DNA of 64,000 nucleotides from Streptomyces sp. NBC_00425 (GCF_036030735.1 NZ_CP107928.1:5952001-6016000); one strand, 5' to 3'; counted from the first letter of the stretch, positions 43,035-52,378 are shown. Made by a program: numbers and translations. Notes: generated by a model from the letters alone, not told the origin.

Positions 43035-43511
43035 TCACTCGCCGTCCCGGGACTCGTCCGACGGCCACGGGTCGCACAGCCACAGGTCGTCGGCGGGCGT
43101 CGCGGCGAGCAGCTCGGCCAGCCCGTCGTCGATGCCGAGCCGGTCGCCCTCGGCGCCCGGCGGCACCACCCGCAGGGTCCGCTCCAGCCATGCCGACACC
43201 TGGGCCGCCGGCGCCTCCAGCAGGGCGTCCCCGTCGGGCGAGCTCAGCGCCATCAGCACCACGCTGCGCCCCTGCGACTTCGTCGGCCACACCCGTACGT
43301 CCCCGTACCCGCACGGCCGGAACACCCCCTCCACCAGCAGCTCGCGGGCGAACGTCCAGCCCACCGGGTGCGCGGAGTTGATGTGGAAGGTCACGTGGAC
43401 GGCGAACGGGTCGTCGGTGCGGTAGCCGAGCCGGGCCGGCACCTGGACGGCGCGCTCCGGCGACAGGATCAGTCTGAGCTCCAGCTCGCGCTCCACCACG
43501 GTGTGCTGCAT
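43035..43511 (-). CDS. ssgG: SsgA-like sporulation/septation protein
   Basis: The 158-aa protein has the SALP fold: ELELRLILSPERAVQVPARLGYRTDDPFAVHVTFHI, then HPVGWTFARELLVEGVFRPCG, GDVRVWPT and PPGAEGDRLGIDDGLAELL. SALPs control septum placement in Streptomyces sporulation. The match to SsgG rests on the neighbourhood (GlcD-type oxidase, RDD genes) and length, so the symbol is less certain than the family. ATG 43511 has GAGGAGA six bases upstream. Confidence 0.88.
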   Translation of the reverse strand: MQHTVVERELELRLILSPERAVQVPARLGYRTDDPFAVHVTFHINSAHPVGWTFARELLVEGVFRPCGYGDVRVWPTKSQGRSVVLMALSSPDGDALLEAPAAQVSAWLERTLRVVPPGAEGDRLGIDDGLAELLAATPADDLWLCDPWPSDESRDGE

Positions 43512-43820
43512 GTCGTTCTCCTCTCGTCGACGGACCCCGTTCGCGGCCCGTGGGCGGGCCCGTGAGCGGGCTCGTACGAGTGGAGAGGGCACAGCGCCGC
43601 AACCATTACGCGGGTCTGCGGAATTTTTTTCGGCGGACCGTCCGCACCGGCCCGGTGCGGGGACCTCCGAGTTCTCTGCGGACGGTTCCGAACGTGTGAA
43701 GAGCGTGCACGGGGTTGCCCGGAAAGGGGCGGGTCCGGCAGGACTGGCGGTGGGGCTTGCGTCCGTCTGATAGATGTGGAGCCCCCCATCCCACCCCCGA
43801 GCAGATACGGGACGACGGAC
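43512..43820. other. 309-bp divergent region ssgG / RDD
   Basis: No gene is supported. The stretch is notable for AATTTTTTTCGG near 43621-43632, a rare T7 tract in this genome, and TAGATG at about 43771 as a possible -10 for the RDD gene. Confidence 0.35.
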
Positions 43821-45476
43821 ATGAGCGCCCCAACCCCGGCACCCGGCGACGACAGGCCCCGCGAGGGGTATTACCCGGACCCGTCCATCCCTGGATACGT
43901 CCGGTACTGGAACGGTTCCGCCTGGGTACCGGGCACCAGCCGGCCGGCGCCGTCCGACGGCCGCCCGCTCACCGCCCCGTCCGGCGGCGGGCCCGCGTCC
44001 CCGGTGGAGGAGACCGGCCCGCACTTCTTCGACGAGGACCCCGTGCAGGCCGGCCCCGCACCGGCGAACCCGTACGGCGGCCACCCCGAGCCGGCCTCCG
44101 CGTGGGGCGCCGACCGCTCCCACCAGTCCGGCTTCGGCGGCGACCAGGACCGCCGGGTCTCCTGGGGCGCCCCGCCGGCCGCCGACCCGAGGATCCCCTT
44201 GCCCGCCCAGGTCCAGCCCGAGGGCGCCTCGACGAGCACCGACGGTATGACGACGATCCCGCCCGCGGAGCCGGAGGCGGGCGCGGGGGACGTGGTCTCC
44301 GGGGGCACGTTCGTCTTCCGCCGGCCGACCGCGGGCGGCGGGGGAGCGGCACCGGCCGGCCCGGACCCCTCCGCTCCCGCGGGCCGCACCCCCGACCAGG
44401 GCACGGTCACCTTCCGCCCGCCGGCGCCGCGCACCGGCGGCTCCGACGGCGGGTACCCGCCCGCCGCCCAGGGCCCGACGACCGCGCCCCCCGGATTCGG
44501 GGCGGGCAAGGCGGCGGCCGACCGGGCGTCGGCCGCACCGGGACCGGGCGCCCCGGCTCCTCAGGGGCCCGCGCAGATTCCGTCCCCGCAGAACCCCGCG
44601 CCGGCCGCGGCCACCCCCGCCCCGCAGGGACCCGGGTTCCCGCCCGCACCCTCGGCGCCCTCCGCGGCTCAGCCCGCCGGGCCGCACGTCGCACGGACGC
44701 CCGCGTCCGCCCCCGTGCCGCCGTCCGTTCCGTCCGCGCCTGCGCAGCCCGCTCCGGGCGTGCCCCGCCGGCCCGGCCCGGGCGGTCCCGGCGCCGCTCA
44801 GCCCCGTCCGGCCACGGCCGCCGCAGCCCCCGCGACCCCCGTCGCCTCCGCCCCGATGGCCGCGGGGTCCGGGGGCGGCCAGCCTTCCTGGGCGCAGCAG
44901 GTGCACCGCCTCACCGGCGCCGAGGACGGACCCGTCACGCCCTGGAAGCCGCCGGTCGACGACGTCTTCCAGGCAGCCGCCCGGCGTCAGGCCGAGGCCC
45001 GCCCCGCGGGCCTGGGCAAGCGGCTCGCCGCCCGCCTCGTCGACACGTTCGTCCTCGCGGCCGTCACCGCGGGCGCTGCCCTGCCGCTCGGTGTGCGGGC
45101 CCTCGACCACGTCGACGAGAAGATCGACGCGGCCAAGCTGAGCGGAGAGACCGTCACCGTCTGGCTGCTGGACGGCACGACGTCGGTGTACCTCGGGATC
45201 GTCGTCGCCGTCCTGCTGGTGTTCGGGATCCTGTACGAGGCGCTGCCGACCGCCAAGTGGGGCCGCACGCTCGGCAAGAAGCTGCTGGGGCTGCAGGTGC
45301 GCGACATCGAGGGCGGCGAGCCCCCGTCCTACGGGGCGGCCCTGCGTCGCTGGCTGGTCTACAGCGTGCCCGGCCTGCTCGCCGTCGGCGTCGTGGGCGT
45401 CCTGTGGGGTCTGTTCGACAGGCCGTGGCGCCAGTGCTGGCACGACAAGGCGGCGCACACGTTCGTCGCCGGCTGA
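43821..45476 (+). CDS. DUF2510-RDD membrane protein with long disordered linker
   Basis: The protein is about 551 aa. The N-terminal DUF2510 motif is EGYYPDPSIPGYVRYWNGSAW. A 300-residue Pro/Ala/Gly linker follows. The C-terminal RDD domain (GLGKRLAARLVDTFVLAAV, YEALPTAKWGRTLGKKLLGLQV, HDKAAHTFVA) has its conserved Arg and Asp residues and about three helices. RDD proteins may be transporters or regulators of ion flux; evidence is limited. A second RDD gene follows 91 bp later. Confidence 0.88.
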   Translation: MSAPTPAPGDDRPREGYYPDPSIPGYVRYWNGSAWVPGTSRPAPSDGRPLTAPSGGGPASPVEETGPHFFDEDPVQAGPAPANPYGGHPEPASAWGADRSHQSGFGGDQDRRVSWGAPPAADPRIPLPAQVQPEGASTSTDGMTTIPPAEPEAGAGDVVSGGTFVFRRPTAGGGGAAPAGPDPSAPAGRTPDQGTVTFRPPAPRTGGSDGGYPPAAQGPTTAPPGFGAGKAAADRASAAPGPGAPAPQGPAQIPSPQNPAPAAATPAPQGPGFPPAPSAPSAAQPAGPHVARTPASAPVPPSVPSAPAQPAPGVPRRPGPGGPGAAQPRPATAAAAPATPVASAPMAAGSGGGQPSWAQQVHRLTGAEDGPVTPWKPPVDDVFQAAARRQAEARPAGLGKRLAARLVDTFVLAAVTAGAALPLGVRALDHVDEKIDAAKLSGETVTVWLLDGTTSVYLGIVVAVLLVFGILYEALPTAKWGRTLGKKLLGLQVRDIEGGEPPSYGAALRRWLVYSVPGLLAVGVVGVLWGLFDRPWRQCWHDKAAHTFVAG

Positions 45477-45567
45477 CCGGGCTCCGCCCGGCCCGGCCCG
45501 GCGGGGCGTACCCCGGACGGCCGCTCGCCGGATGCGGAGCCGGGGGGTTCACGGTCGACTCGGGGGC

Positions 45568-46260
45568 ATGACCAACGAACCGCCTCCCGGATCCGGCGGC
45601 GGCGAGCCGCCGGAGGACGACCCGTTCAGGAAGCGGCCGCCGCAGCCCCCGCCCGGCCAGGGGCAGGGCTCGCCGTACGACTCCCCGCGGGACCCGTACA
45701 CGGGCGCGCCGGGCGGCGGCGGTCCGTACGGCGGCGGCCCCTACGGCGGTGATCCCTACGGCGGCGGCGGGGGCGACCCCTACGGCGGTTACCCCGCGGA
45801 CCCGCTCGCCGGGATGCCCCCACTCGCCGACAGCGGCCGGCGCACGCTGGCCCGGATCATCGACATGATCCTCGTCTTCGTCGTGGTGTCGCTGCTGGCG
45901 TGGGCCTTCGGGGTGGCGCAGTACACCGTGGACGCGGACCGGATCGAGTTCGGCAAGACCTTCGGACGGGAACTCGTCGCCGCGATCCTGTACGTCGCGT
46001 ACGACACGGTCCTCACCGCCAGGACGGGGCAGACGCTGGGCAAGAGGTGGCTCGGCATGAGGGTGGCCAACCTCGACAACGGCTCGACGCCCTCCGTGCA
46101 GACGTCCCTGGTGCGCGCCCTGGTGCTGTGGGTGCCGTTCGCGTTCTGCTGCGCCTGTCTGTGGACGGCGGTCTGCGGCGGCTGGAGCTACTTCGACAAG
46201 CCCTACAAGCAGGGCCTGCACGACAAGGCCGCCAAGACGGTGGTGGTCGGCATCCGCTGA
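45568..46260 (+). CDS. RDD family membrane protein
   Basis: The 230-aa protein has a Gly/Tyr/Pro-rich N-terminus with GGGPYGGDPYGG repeats, then the RDD domain: GRRTLARIIDMILVFVVVSLL, TLGKRWLGMRVANLDNG and LHDKAAKTVVVG. It is paralogous to the gene just upstream, a tandem pair. ATG 45568 follows CGGGGGC. Confidence 0.9.
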   Translation: MTNEPPPGSGGGEPPEDDPFRKRPPQPPPGQGQGSPYDSPRDPYTGAPGGGGPYGGGPYGGDPYGGGGGDPYGGYPADPLAGMPPLADSGRRTLARIIDMILVFVVVSLLAWAFGVAQYTVDADRIEFGKTFGRELVAAILYVAYDTVLTARTGQTLGKRWLGMRVANLDNGSTPSVQTSLVRALVLWVPFAFCCACLWTAVCGGWSYFDKPYKQGLHDKAAKTVVVGIR

Positions 46261-46318
46261 CGCGCCGTACGGCGGAGCGCCGGGCAGGGCGGCACGACGA
46301 TGCGGAAGGCACGGCGGA

Positions 46319-46374
46319 CGGCGGCACGGTGAAGGGCCCACGGCCGAGGTCGTGGGCCCTTCACCGTGCCGCCG
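46319..46374. terminator. 24-bp perfect stem, bidirectional terminator
   Basis: The left arm 46319-46342 is exactly complementary to 46351-46374, with an 8-nt loop. It is the longest stem in this part of the window and sits between convergent genes. There is no T-run. Confidence 0.85.
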
Positions 46375-46382
46375 GGTGCGGG

Positions 46383-46718
46383 TCAGGGAGCTGTGGGCTC
46401 CCGGACGGGCTCGGGCGCCGAGGCGACCGAAGCCGGGACGGGCAGGGTCACGGACCTGGTCGCGGACGTGTGCGCGGGAACCGCGACGGGTGCGGGCCGG
46501 TTCGCGGACCGGTTCGCCGTGGAACGGGCGACGGGGGCTCGCGGGGGCTTCGGCGTCGGCACCGTCATGGCGACGAGCACCCCGAGGGCGACCGCGGCGA
46601 CGACGACGACGGCGATCCCGGGGCCCGAACTGGTCTGCGACAGCAGCAGCATGGCGAGCGTCGAGAAGATGACGGTGCAGGAACCGTACGTGAGCTGTGC
46701 GACTGTCGGACGAGGCAT
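46383..46718 (-). CDS. Small two-helix membrane protein, unknown function
   Basis: The 111-aa product begins MPRPTVAQLTYGSCTVIFSTLAMLLLSQ. It has two adjacent helices (YGSCTVIFSTLAMLLL, GIAVVVVAAVALGVLVAM) and a basic/Pro tail with Thr-rich repeats. No family is recognised beyond small actinobacterial membrane proteins. ATG 46718 has GAGGA eleven bases upstream. Confidence 0.6.
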   Translation of the reverse strand: MPRPTVAQLTYGSCTVIFSTLAMLLLSQTSSGPGIAVVVVAAVALGVLVAMTVPTPKPPRAPVARSTANRSANRPAPVAVPAHTSATRSVTLPVPASVASAPEPVREPTAP

Positions 46719-46934
46719 GGCAATCGTGTCCTCGGGAGCGGGGGCGGTCTCGACTCTATTCGGCTGCATGCCCGAGCGGAACGAACGGTAAGCGTGACCT
46801 AACCCACGGTGCCGGAGCACAGGGGGCGCACGGAGTCATGACGTCCACCACGTGGACTGCCCGCGCGCCCGCGAGGGGCAACGTCAAGAAACCGTCACAT
46901 GTCCGCAATGCGAACACCGGCTCCTAATAATGCA

Positions 46935-46954
46935 CTTGACCTGTCCAAGTCAAG
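46935..46954. promoter_or_regulatory. Inverted repeat CTTGAC-N8-GTCAAG
   Basis: Perfect 6-bp arms lie about 130 bp upstream of the M6 protease start. The half-site core TTGAC is shared with the repeat at 46977-47002, suggesting two sites for one regulator. Confidence 0.5.
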
Positions 46955-46976
46955 GTCTGTCTTTTCTTCTAAACCA

Positions 46977-47002
46977 GTAGTCAAATAGCGTCACTTGACT
47001 AC
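46977..47002. promoter_or_regulatory. Inverted repeat GTAGTCAA-N10-TTGACTAC
   Basis: Perfect 8-bp arms start 42 bp downstream of the first repeat's start (four helical turns). TATAAC follows at 47008-47013 and could be a -10 box, in which case a bound regulator would overlap the promoter. Confidence 0.5.
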
Positions 47003-47082
47003 ACGCGTATAACAGCGCGCGGACTTTCCTTGACAGGAATCCCCCTACCGCGCGGGCTGACGCGTGCGTGGGAGGACATCAA

Positions 47083-49434
47083 GTGACCAGTAGATCCTGG
47101 ACGTTCCGCACGGCCGCCACGGTCGTCGCACTCGCGGCGGCCACGGCGACGTTCACGACGTTCGCCGTGGCGCAGGCCGCCGAGAACAACTCGGCGCAGT
47201 CCCCGGCGGCGGGCCGGCACGACCCGCAGCCGGCCAAGGCCCGCGAGCACGACTTCGACGGGCCGCTCAGCAAGACGCAGGAGGCGCAGCGCGAGGAGGC
47301 GCTCAAGGAGGTCATAGCCGGCCGGTCGACGGTCAAGAACCGCGACGGTTCGAAGGTCGTCCAGCTCAAGAGCAAGAAGGGCGACAGCAAGTTCGTCGAG
47401 CTCGGCCGCGAGAAGACCGACAAGATCTTCACGATCCTCGTCGAGTTCGGCGACCAGGTCGACAGTCGCTACGGCGGCACGGCCGGCCCGCTGCACAACC
47501 AGATAGCCAAGCCGGACCGCAAGCAGGACAACTCCACGGCCTGGCAGGCGGACTACGACCAGAAGCACTTCCAGGACCTGTACTTCGGCACCGGCAAGAA
47601 CGCCGAGTCGCTCAAGAAGTACTACGAGAAGCAGTCCTCGGGTCGCTACTCGGTCGACGGCGAGGTGACCGACTGGGTCAAGGTCCCCTACAACGAGGCC
47701 CGCTACGGCTCCAACAAGGCCTCCACCGGAGCCTGGTACGCGGTCCAGGACGGCGTCAACGCCTGGGTCGCCGACCGCGAGGCCGCCGGTGACACGGCCG
47801 CCGAGATCAAGGCGGAGCTGGCCCAGTACGACCAGTGGGACCGCTACGACTTCGACGGCGACGGCGACTTCAACGAGCCCGACGGCTACATCGACCACTT
47901 CCAGATCGTGCACGCCGGCGAGGACGAGTCCGCGGGCGGCGGCGCGCAGGGCGAGGACGCCATCTGGGCCCACCGCTGGTACGCCTTCGGCACCGACGCC
48001 GGCTCCACCGGCCCGGACGCCAACCGGCTCGGCGGCACCCAGATCGGCGACACGGGCGTCTGGGTCGGCGACTACACCATCCAGCCGGAGAACGGCGGAC
48101 TCGGCGTCTACGCGCACGAGTACGGCCACGACCTCGGCCTGCCGGACGAGTACGACACCTCCGGCGGCGGCGAGAACTCCACCGGCTTCTGGACGCTGAT
48201 GTCCTCCGGTTCCTGGCTGGGCACCGGCAAGGAGACCATCGGCGACCTGCCCGGCGACATGAACGCCTGGGACAAGCTGCAGCTGGGCTGGCTCGACTAC
48301 GACGTCGCCACGGCCGGCAAGAAGTCGAACCACACGCTGGGCGTCGCGGAGTACAACACCAAGAACCCGCAGGCCCTCATCGTCCAGCTGCCCGACAAGA
48401 CGGTCACCACCGAGGTGGTCGCCCCGGCGCAGGGCAAGACGCAGTGGTGGAGCGGAAGCGGCAACGACCTGCGCAACTCCCTGTCCCGTTCGGTCGACCT
48501 GACCGGCAAGTCCGCCGCGAGCCTCACCCTCGACGGCTGGTGGGACATCGAGGCCGACTACGACTACCTCTACACCGAGGTGTCCACCGACGGCGGCGCC
48601 AACTGGACGCCGATCGACGGCAAGCTGGCCGACGGCAGCGCCATCACCCGTGACGGCAGCGGCAAGCCCGCCCTCACCGGCTCGGTCGCGGCCTACCAGA
48701 AGCTGACCTACTCGCTGGACGCCTACGCGGGCAAGAAGGTCGACCTGCGCTTCCGCTACCAGAGCGACGGCGGCGTGGCGCTGAAGGGCTTCGCGGCCGA
48801 CGAGATCACGGTGACCGCCAACGGCGCGACCGTCTTCTCCGACAACGCCGAGTCCCAGGACAGCGCCTGGACGACGAACGGCTTCTCCCGCATCGGCGCG
48901 TCCATCACGGACGACTACCCGCAGTACTACATCGCCGAGAACCGCCAGTACACGTCGTACGACAAGACCCTCAAGGTCGGCCCGTACAACTTCGGCTTCT
49001 CGACGACCCGTCCGTCCTGGGTCGAGCACTACCCGTACCAGAACGGTCTGCTGATCTGGAAGTGGGACACCTCGCAGGCCGACGACAACACCAGCCAGCA
49101 CAACGGCACGGGCCTGATCCTGCCCGTCGACGCGCACCCGACGCCGATGAAGTGGGCCGACGGCACGTACATGAACAGCCGGATCCAGTCCTTCGACTCC
49201 ACCTTCGGCCGCGCCGCGACCGACGCGTTCACGCTGCACAAGGCGGGCGTCGCGACCAAGGTCAAGTCGCGGATCGGCATCCCGGTCTTCGACGACGGCA
49301 CGTCCACGTACTGGGACCCGAAGACCCCGCTCGCGGGCGTGAAGGTCACTGACACCAACACCCGCATCAAGATCGTCAAGGAGCCCTCGGACGGCTCGAC
49401 GATCGGCCTGCAGGTCGGACCGTCGGCGAAGTAG
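47083..49434 (+). CDS. Secreted immune inhibitor A-type M6 metalloprotease
   Basis: The 783-aa preproenzyme has a signal peptide (RTAATVVALAAATATFTTFA, cleavage near AQA, about 33). A propeptide and the M6 catalytic domain follow, with zinc motif HEYGHDLGLPDEYD (about 345-358) and the downstream met-turn region FWTLMSSGSW. C-terminal beta-sandwich modules (WWDIEADYDYLYTEVSTDGG, FRYQSDGGVALKGF) resemble those of Bacillus InhA. It probably degrades extracellular protein during development. GTG 47083 follows GGGAGGA. The gene is alone and has a terminator. Confidence 0.95.
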   Translation: MTSRSWTFRTAATVVALAAATATFTTFAVAQAAENNSAQSPAAGRHDPQPAKAREHDFDGPLSKTQEAQREEALKEVIAGRSTVKNRDGSKVVQLKSKKGDSKFVELGREKTDKIFTILVEFGDQVDSRYGGTAGPLHNQIAKPDRKQDNSTAWQADYDQKHFQDLYFGTGKNAESLKKYYEKQSSGRYSVDGEVTDWVKVPYNEARYGSNKASTGAWYAVQDGVNAWVADREAAGDTAAEIKAELAQYDQWDRYDFDGDGDFNEPDGYIDHFQIVHAGEDESAGGGAQGEDAIWAHRWYAFGTDAGSTGPDANRLGGTQIGDTGVWVGDYTIQPENGGLGVYAHEYGHDLGLPDEYDTSGGGENSTGFWTLMSSGSWLGTGKETIGDLPGDMNAWDKLQLGWLDYDVATAGKKSNHTLGVAEYNTKNPQALIVQLPDKTVTTEVVAPAQGKTQWWSGSGNDLRNSLSRSVDLTGKSAASLTLDGWWDIEADYDYLYTEVSTDGGANWTPIDGKLADGSAITRDGSGKPALTGSVAAYQKLTYSLDAYAGKKVDLRFRYQSDGGVALKGFAADEITVTANGATVFSDNAESQDSAWTTNGFSRIGASITDDYPQYYIAENRQYTSYDKTLKVGPYNFGFSTTRPSWVEHYPYQNGLLIWKWDTSQADDNTSQHNGTGLILPVDAHPTPMKWADGTYMNSRIQSFDSTFGRAATDAFTLHKAGVATKVKSRIGIPVFDDGTSTYWDPKTPLAGVKVTDTNTRIKIVKEPSDGSTIGLQVGPSAK

Positions 49435-49460
49435 TCGACGTTTTAGCAGGTCAGACGCGT

Positions 49461-49494
49461 ATCGGCGGCAACCCCCTGGCGGGTTGCCGCCGAT
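49461..49494 (+). terminator. Terminator of the M6 protease gene
   Basis: ATCGGCGGCAACC (49461-49473) pairs with GGTTGCCGCCGAT (49482-49494) over an 8-nt loop, and a GTGTTT tail follows. Confidence 0.85.
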
Positions 49495-49627
49495 CGTGTT
49501 TAGGTGCCTCCTGTGCTCTTCTTATTGACAGTCGCCTGGACACCAGCACCGACACGGACTCTGACCAGCGCATCGGCGCCGCCTTGGGCGCCCATGCCGA
49601 TACCGACGCGCACGGGGGTGTGACCGC

Positions 49628-49984
49628 ATGGCCGCAGGAGGCTTCTGCAAGCTGCCCGACGGCATGGTGGTGGTGGCGCTGAACCTGCCCCGCCCCGCGG
49701 CCCGGGAGGGCCTTCCAGGCCCCTCCACGGACGTCCGCTTCCTCGTCCACGCCCACAACCGCGCCCGCGCCCTGACCCGGCTCCGCAACCTGGGCCTGCG
49801 GGCGGTCTACCTGCGCGGCAACGCGGCGCCCCCCACCCCGGACGAGATCACGGCCGTCCTGCACCACCCGGACGGCCTCGTCTGGCGCACCACCCCTGAC
49901 AACGGTGTCCCCGTGGCCGGCGGGCCCGCGGGCCCCCAGCTGTGGCGCCCCGTCCGCGCCCTGCTCGACTCCGCGGCGGCGTAG
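49628..49984 (+). CDS. Hypothetical protein
   Basis: The 118-aa protein begins MAAGGFCKLPDGMVVVALNLPRP. It contains HAHNRARALTRLRNLGLRAVYLRGN and ends PQLWRPVRALLDS. It has no membrane segment and no family I recognise. Codon bias is strong and GGGGGTGTGA lies just upstream of ATG 49628. It converges with mec. Confidence 0.75.
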   Translation: MAAGGFCKLPDGMVVVALNLPRPAAREGLPGPSTDVRFLVHAHNRARALTRLRNLGLRAVYLRGNAAPPTPDEITAVLHHPDGLVWRTTPDNGVPVAGGPAGPQLWRPVRALLDSAAA

Positions 49985-50012
49985 CGACCCGGCAGCCGTC
50001 CCCGGGGGCGGC

Positions 50013-50435
50013 TCAGTACGCCTCCACCACCCGGACGTCCTCCTCCGTGACGACGCCGTCCACGATGCGGAACGAGCGGAACTGGAACTCGCCGAGGCCG
50101 TCGGTGTCGGCGGTGGAGACCAGGACGTAGTGCGCGCCGGGCTCGTTGGCGTAGGAGATGTCGGTGCGGGAGGGGTGGGCCTCGGTCGCGGTGTGGGAGT
50201 GGTAGATGATCACCGGCTCCTCGTCGCGGTCGTCCATCTCGCGGTACAGCTTGAGCAGGTCGCCCGAGTCGAACTCGTAGAACGTGGGGGACATGGCCGC
50301 GTTCAGCATCGGGACGAAGCGCTCCGGGCGGTCCGTGCCCGCCGGTCCCGCGACCACGCCGCACGCCTCGTCGGGGTGGTCCTTGCGCGCGTGGGCGACG
50401 ATCCGGTCGTGCAGGTCCTGGGTGATGGTCAGCAT
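50013..50435 (-). CDS. mec: Mec-type JAMM/M67 metalloprotease (CysO-cysteine hydrolase)
   Basis: The 140-aa protein has the JAMM motif: Glu in DEACGVVAG and YHSHTATEAHPSRTD (HxH...SxxD), which bind zinc. In mycobacteria Mec releases cysteine from the CysO-cysteine adduct made by CysM. Homologues of both partners are 5.5 kb to the right. It could also trim the CysO C-terminus, as JAMM proteases do for QbsE. Start ATG 50435 gives MLTITQDLHDRI, the family start. Confidence 0.9.
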   Translation of the reverse strand: MLTITQDLHDRIVAHARKDHPDEACGVVAGPAGTDRPERFVPMLNAAMSPTFYEFDSGDLLKLYREMDDRDEEPVIIYHSHTATEAHPSRTDISYANEPGAHYVLVSTADTDGLGEFQFRSFRIVDGVVTEEDVRVVEAY

Positions 50436-50578
50436 GGTCGCCAGGATAAGCAAAGGGGCCGCCCGTACCGAGGGGTGGTACGGAACGGCCCACATCGCGG
50501 ACGGTCCGGCCGTCCGCCGCAGGGAGCGCCACGAGTGCTCCCAGCGGCGGACGCGCCCGGCGGACGTCCGGCCGGCGG

Positions 50579-52012
50579 TCAGCCGACCTTCTCGAACTCC
50601 GGCTCGCGCCGGTCGGTGACCTGCGGGTTGCGGCTCTTCAGGACCGCCCAGCCGACGCCGAGGGCGACAGCCCAGCCCGCCATCACGTACAGGCACACCC
50701 GTGAGTCGGCGTCGTACGCGATCAGGCCGGTGACGAAGAGCAGGAACACGATGGCCACCCAGCTGAACGCCGAGCCGCCCGGGGCCGGGAAGCTGGACGC
50801 GGGCAGCCGGCCCGCGACCACCGCGCGGCGGTACCGGACGTGGCTCACCAGGATCATCAGCCAGGTCCAGATGCCGGCCGCGGTGGCGACGGAGGTGACG
50901 TAGCCGAAGGCCTTCTCCGGGACGACGTAGTTCAGGATCACGCCGATGCCCATGAAGAGCACCGAGATCGTGATGCCGAAGGCCGGCGTCTTCGAGGCGG
51001 ACAGCTTGCGGAACACCGCCGGGGCCTCGCCGCTGTCGGCCAGGTTGCGCAGCATGCGGCCGGTCGAGTACATGCCGGAGTTGCACGAGGACAGCGCGGC
51101 CGTCAGCACGACGAAGTTGACGATGCCCGCGCCCGCCGGGATGCCGATCTTCGCGAAGGCCGCGACGAACGGCGAGACGCCGGGTGCGAACTCGGTCCAC
51201 TTCACCACGCACAGGATGACGGTGAGCGCGCCGACGTAGAACAGCGCGATCCGCCACGGCAGCGTGTTGATGGCCTTCGGGAGGGTCTTCTCCGGGTTCT
51301 CCGACTCACCGGCCGTGACGCCGACCAGCTCGACCGCGAGGTAGGCGAACATGACGCCCTGCAGGGTCATCAGGGACGAGCCGACGCCCTTGGGGAAGAA
51401 GCCGTCGAAGGCCCACAGGTTGGAGACCGCCGCCGTGTCGCCGGCCGAGCTGAAACCGAAGGTGAGGACGCCCAGACCGATGACGATCATGCCGATCAGC
51501 GCGGTGACCTTGACCATCGAGAACCAGAACTCGAGCTCTCCGAACACCTTCACGGAGATCAGGTTCACCCCGAACAGGATCACCAGGAAGACCAGGGCCG
51601 TGACCCACTGGGGGACGGCCGGGAACCAGTAGTTGACGTAGATCGCGGCGGCCGTCAGCTCGGCCATGCCGGTGACGACCCACATCAGCCAGTACGTCCA
51701 GCCGGTGAAGTAGCCGAAGAACGGGCCGAGGAACTCGCGGGAGTACTCCGCGAACGAGCCCGAGACCGGGCGGTACAGCAGCAGCTCGCCGAGCGCCCGC
51801 ATGATGAAGAAGACGATCGCGCCGGCGAGGGCGTACATCACGATGAGACTGGGACCGGCCTTGGCGATGTTCGCCCCGGCTCCCAGGAAGAGGCCGACGC
51901 CGATGGCGCCGCCGATCGCGATCATCTGGACCTGGCGGCTGCCGAGCCCGCGTTCGTACCCCTCTTCGGGAGTGTCAGTGACGGCGGTGTCAGTGACCTT
52001 CTCAGAGGACAT
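50579..52012 (-). CDS. Amino acid permease, APC superfamily (AAT/CycA-like)
   Basis: The 477-aa protein is a 12-helix importer: RQVQMIAIGGAIGVGLFLGAG in helix 1, GELLLYRPVSGSFAEYSREFLGPFFGYFTGWTYW, and LPKAINTLPWRIALFY. The group carries D-alanine/D-serine/glycine, aromatic amino acids or GABA; the substrate cannot be fixed. ATG 52012 is favoured because GAAAGG lies eight bases upstream; ATG 52033 would add seven residues. Confidence 0.92.
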   Translation of the reverse strand: MSSEKVTDTAVTDTPEEGYERGLGSRQVQMIAIGGAIGVGLFLGAGANIAKAGPSLIVMYALAGAIVFFIMRALGELLLYRPVSGSFAEYSREFLGPFFGYFTGWTYWLMWVVTGMAELTAAAIYVNYWFPAVPQWVTALVFLVILFGVNLISVKVFGELEFWFSMVKVTALIGMIVIGLGVLTFGFSSAGDTAAVSNLWAFDGFFPKGVGSSLMTLQGVMFAYLAVELVGVTAGESENPEKTLPKAINTLPWRIALFYVGALTVILCVVKWTEFAPGVSPFVAAFAKIGIPAGAGIVNFVVLTAALSSCNSGMYSTGRMLRNLADSGEAPAVFRKLSASKTPAFGITISVLFMGIGVILNYVVPEKAFGYVTSVATAAGIWTWLMILVSHVRYRRAVVAGRLPASSFPAPGGSAFSWVAIVFLLFVTGLIAYDADSRVCLYVMAGWAVALGVGWAVLKSRNPQVTDRREPEFEKVG

Positions 52013-52171
52013 GTGTGGTGCGCCTTTCTCCATGCCGATCCGGACCTCTCGTCGGCCTCGGATCGGGTTTCGATCCCCCCGGACTGATGGAGCGATGCCT
52101 GGCCGGCGATCAACCGGCTCGGTGGCGCACCCGGCGGAACATACGGGTGGTGTTCGCCGGGCGGTCGTGAA

Positions 52172-52199
52172 GATTTATCACGCCCGCAATATCGGTCAG
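52172..52199 (-). promoter_or_regulatory. Candidate promoter of the amino acid permease
   Basis: On the minus strand CTGACC is followed after 16 bp by TAAATC, in the most AT-rich stretch of the region. It is about 160 bp from the start codon. Confidence 0.35.
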
Positions 52200-52327
52200 C
52201 GGTGGGACGTGTGGCGCACGACACCAGAAGAAGCGGATGAACGTGACACAAAGAGGACACTCCCGGCCGCCGCGGTGACGCGATCGTTATCCGGATTTGA
52301 GCGCCCTCTGAGCGAACCGAAAATGCG

Positions 52328-52378
52328 GAGGAACCCCCGCGTAACGGTTGCGGAGGCAGAGGAACCCCCGCGTAACGG
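52328..52378. repeat. Duplicated 20-bp unit with internal hairpin
   Basis: GAGGAACCCCCGCGTAACGG lies at 52328-52347 and 52359-52378. With the preceding GCG, each copy can fold into a short GCGG/CCGC hairpin. They lie 60-110 bp beyond the clpS-DUF2017 stop on that operon's strand and may be a tandem terminator. Confidence 0.55.

Larger units (their letters stand above)
46719..47082. other. 364-bp AT-richer promoter region of the M6 protease
   Basis: The part from 46880 to 47020 is clearly AT-richer than its surroundings and contains two inverted repeats with TTGAC/GTCAA half-sites. No gene is supported. Confidence 0.6.

Noticed and set aside
43035..45458. 807-codon minus-strand frame
   Set aside because: Only its last 158 codons (ssgG) are real; the rest is antisense to the DUF2510-RDD gene.
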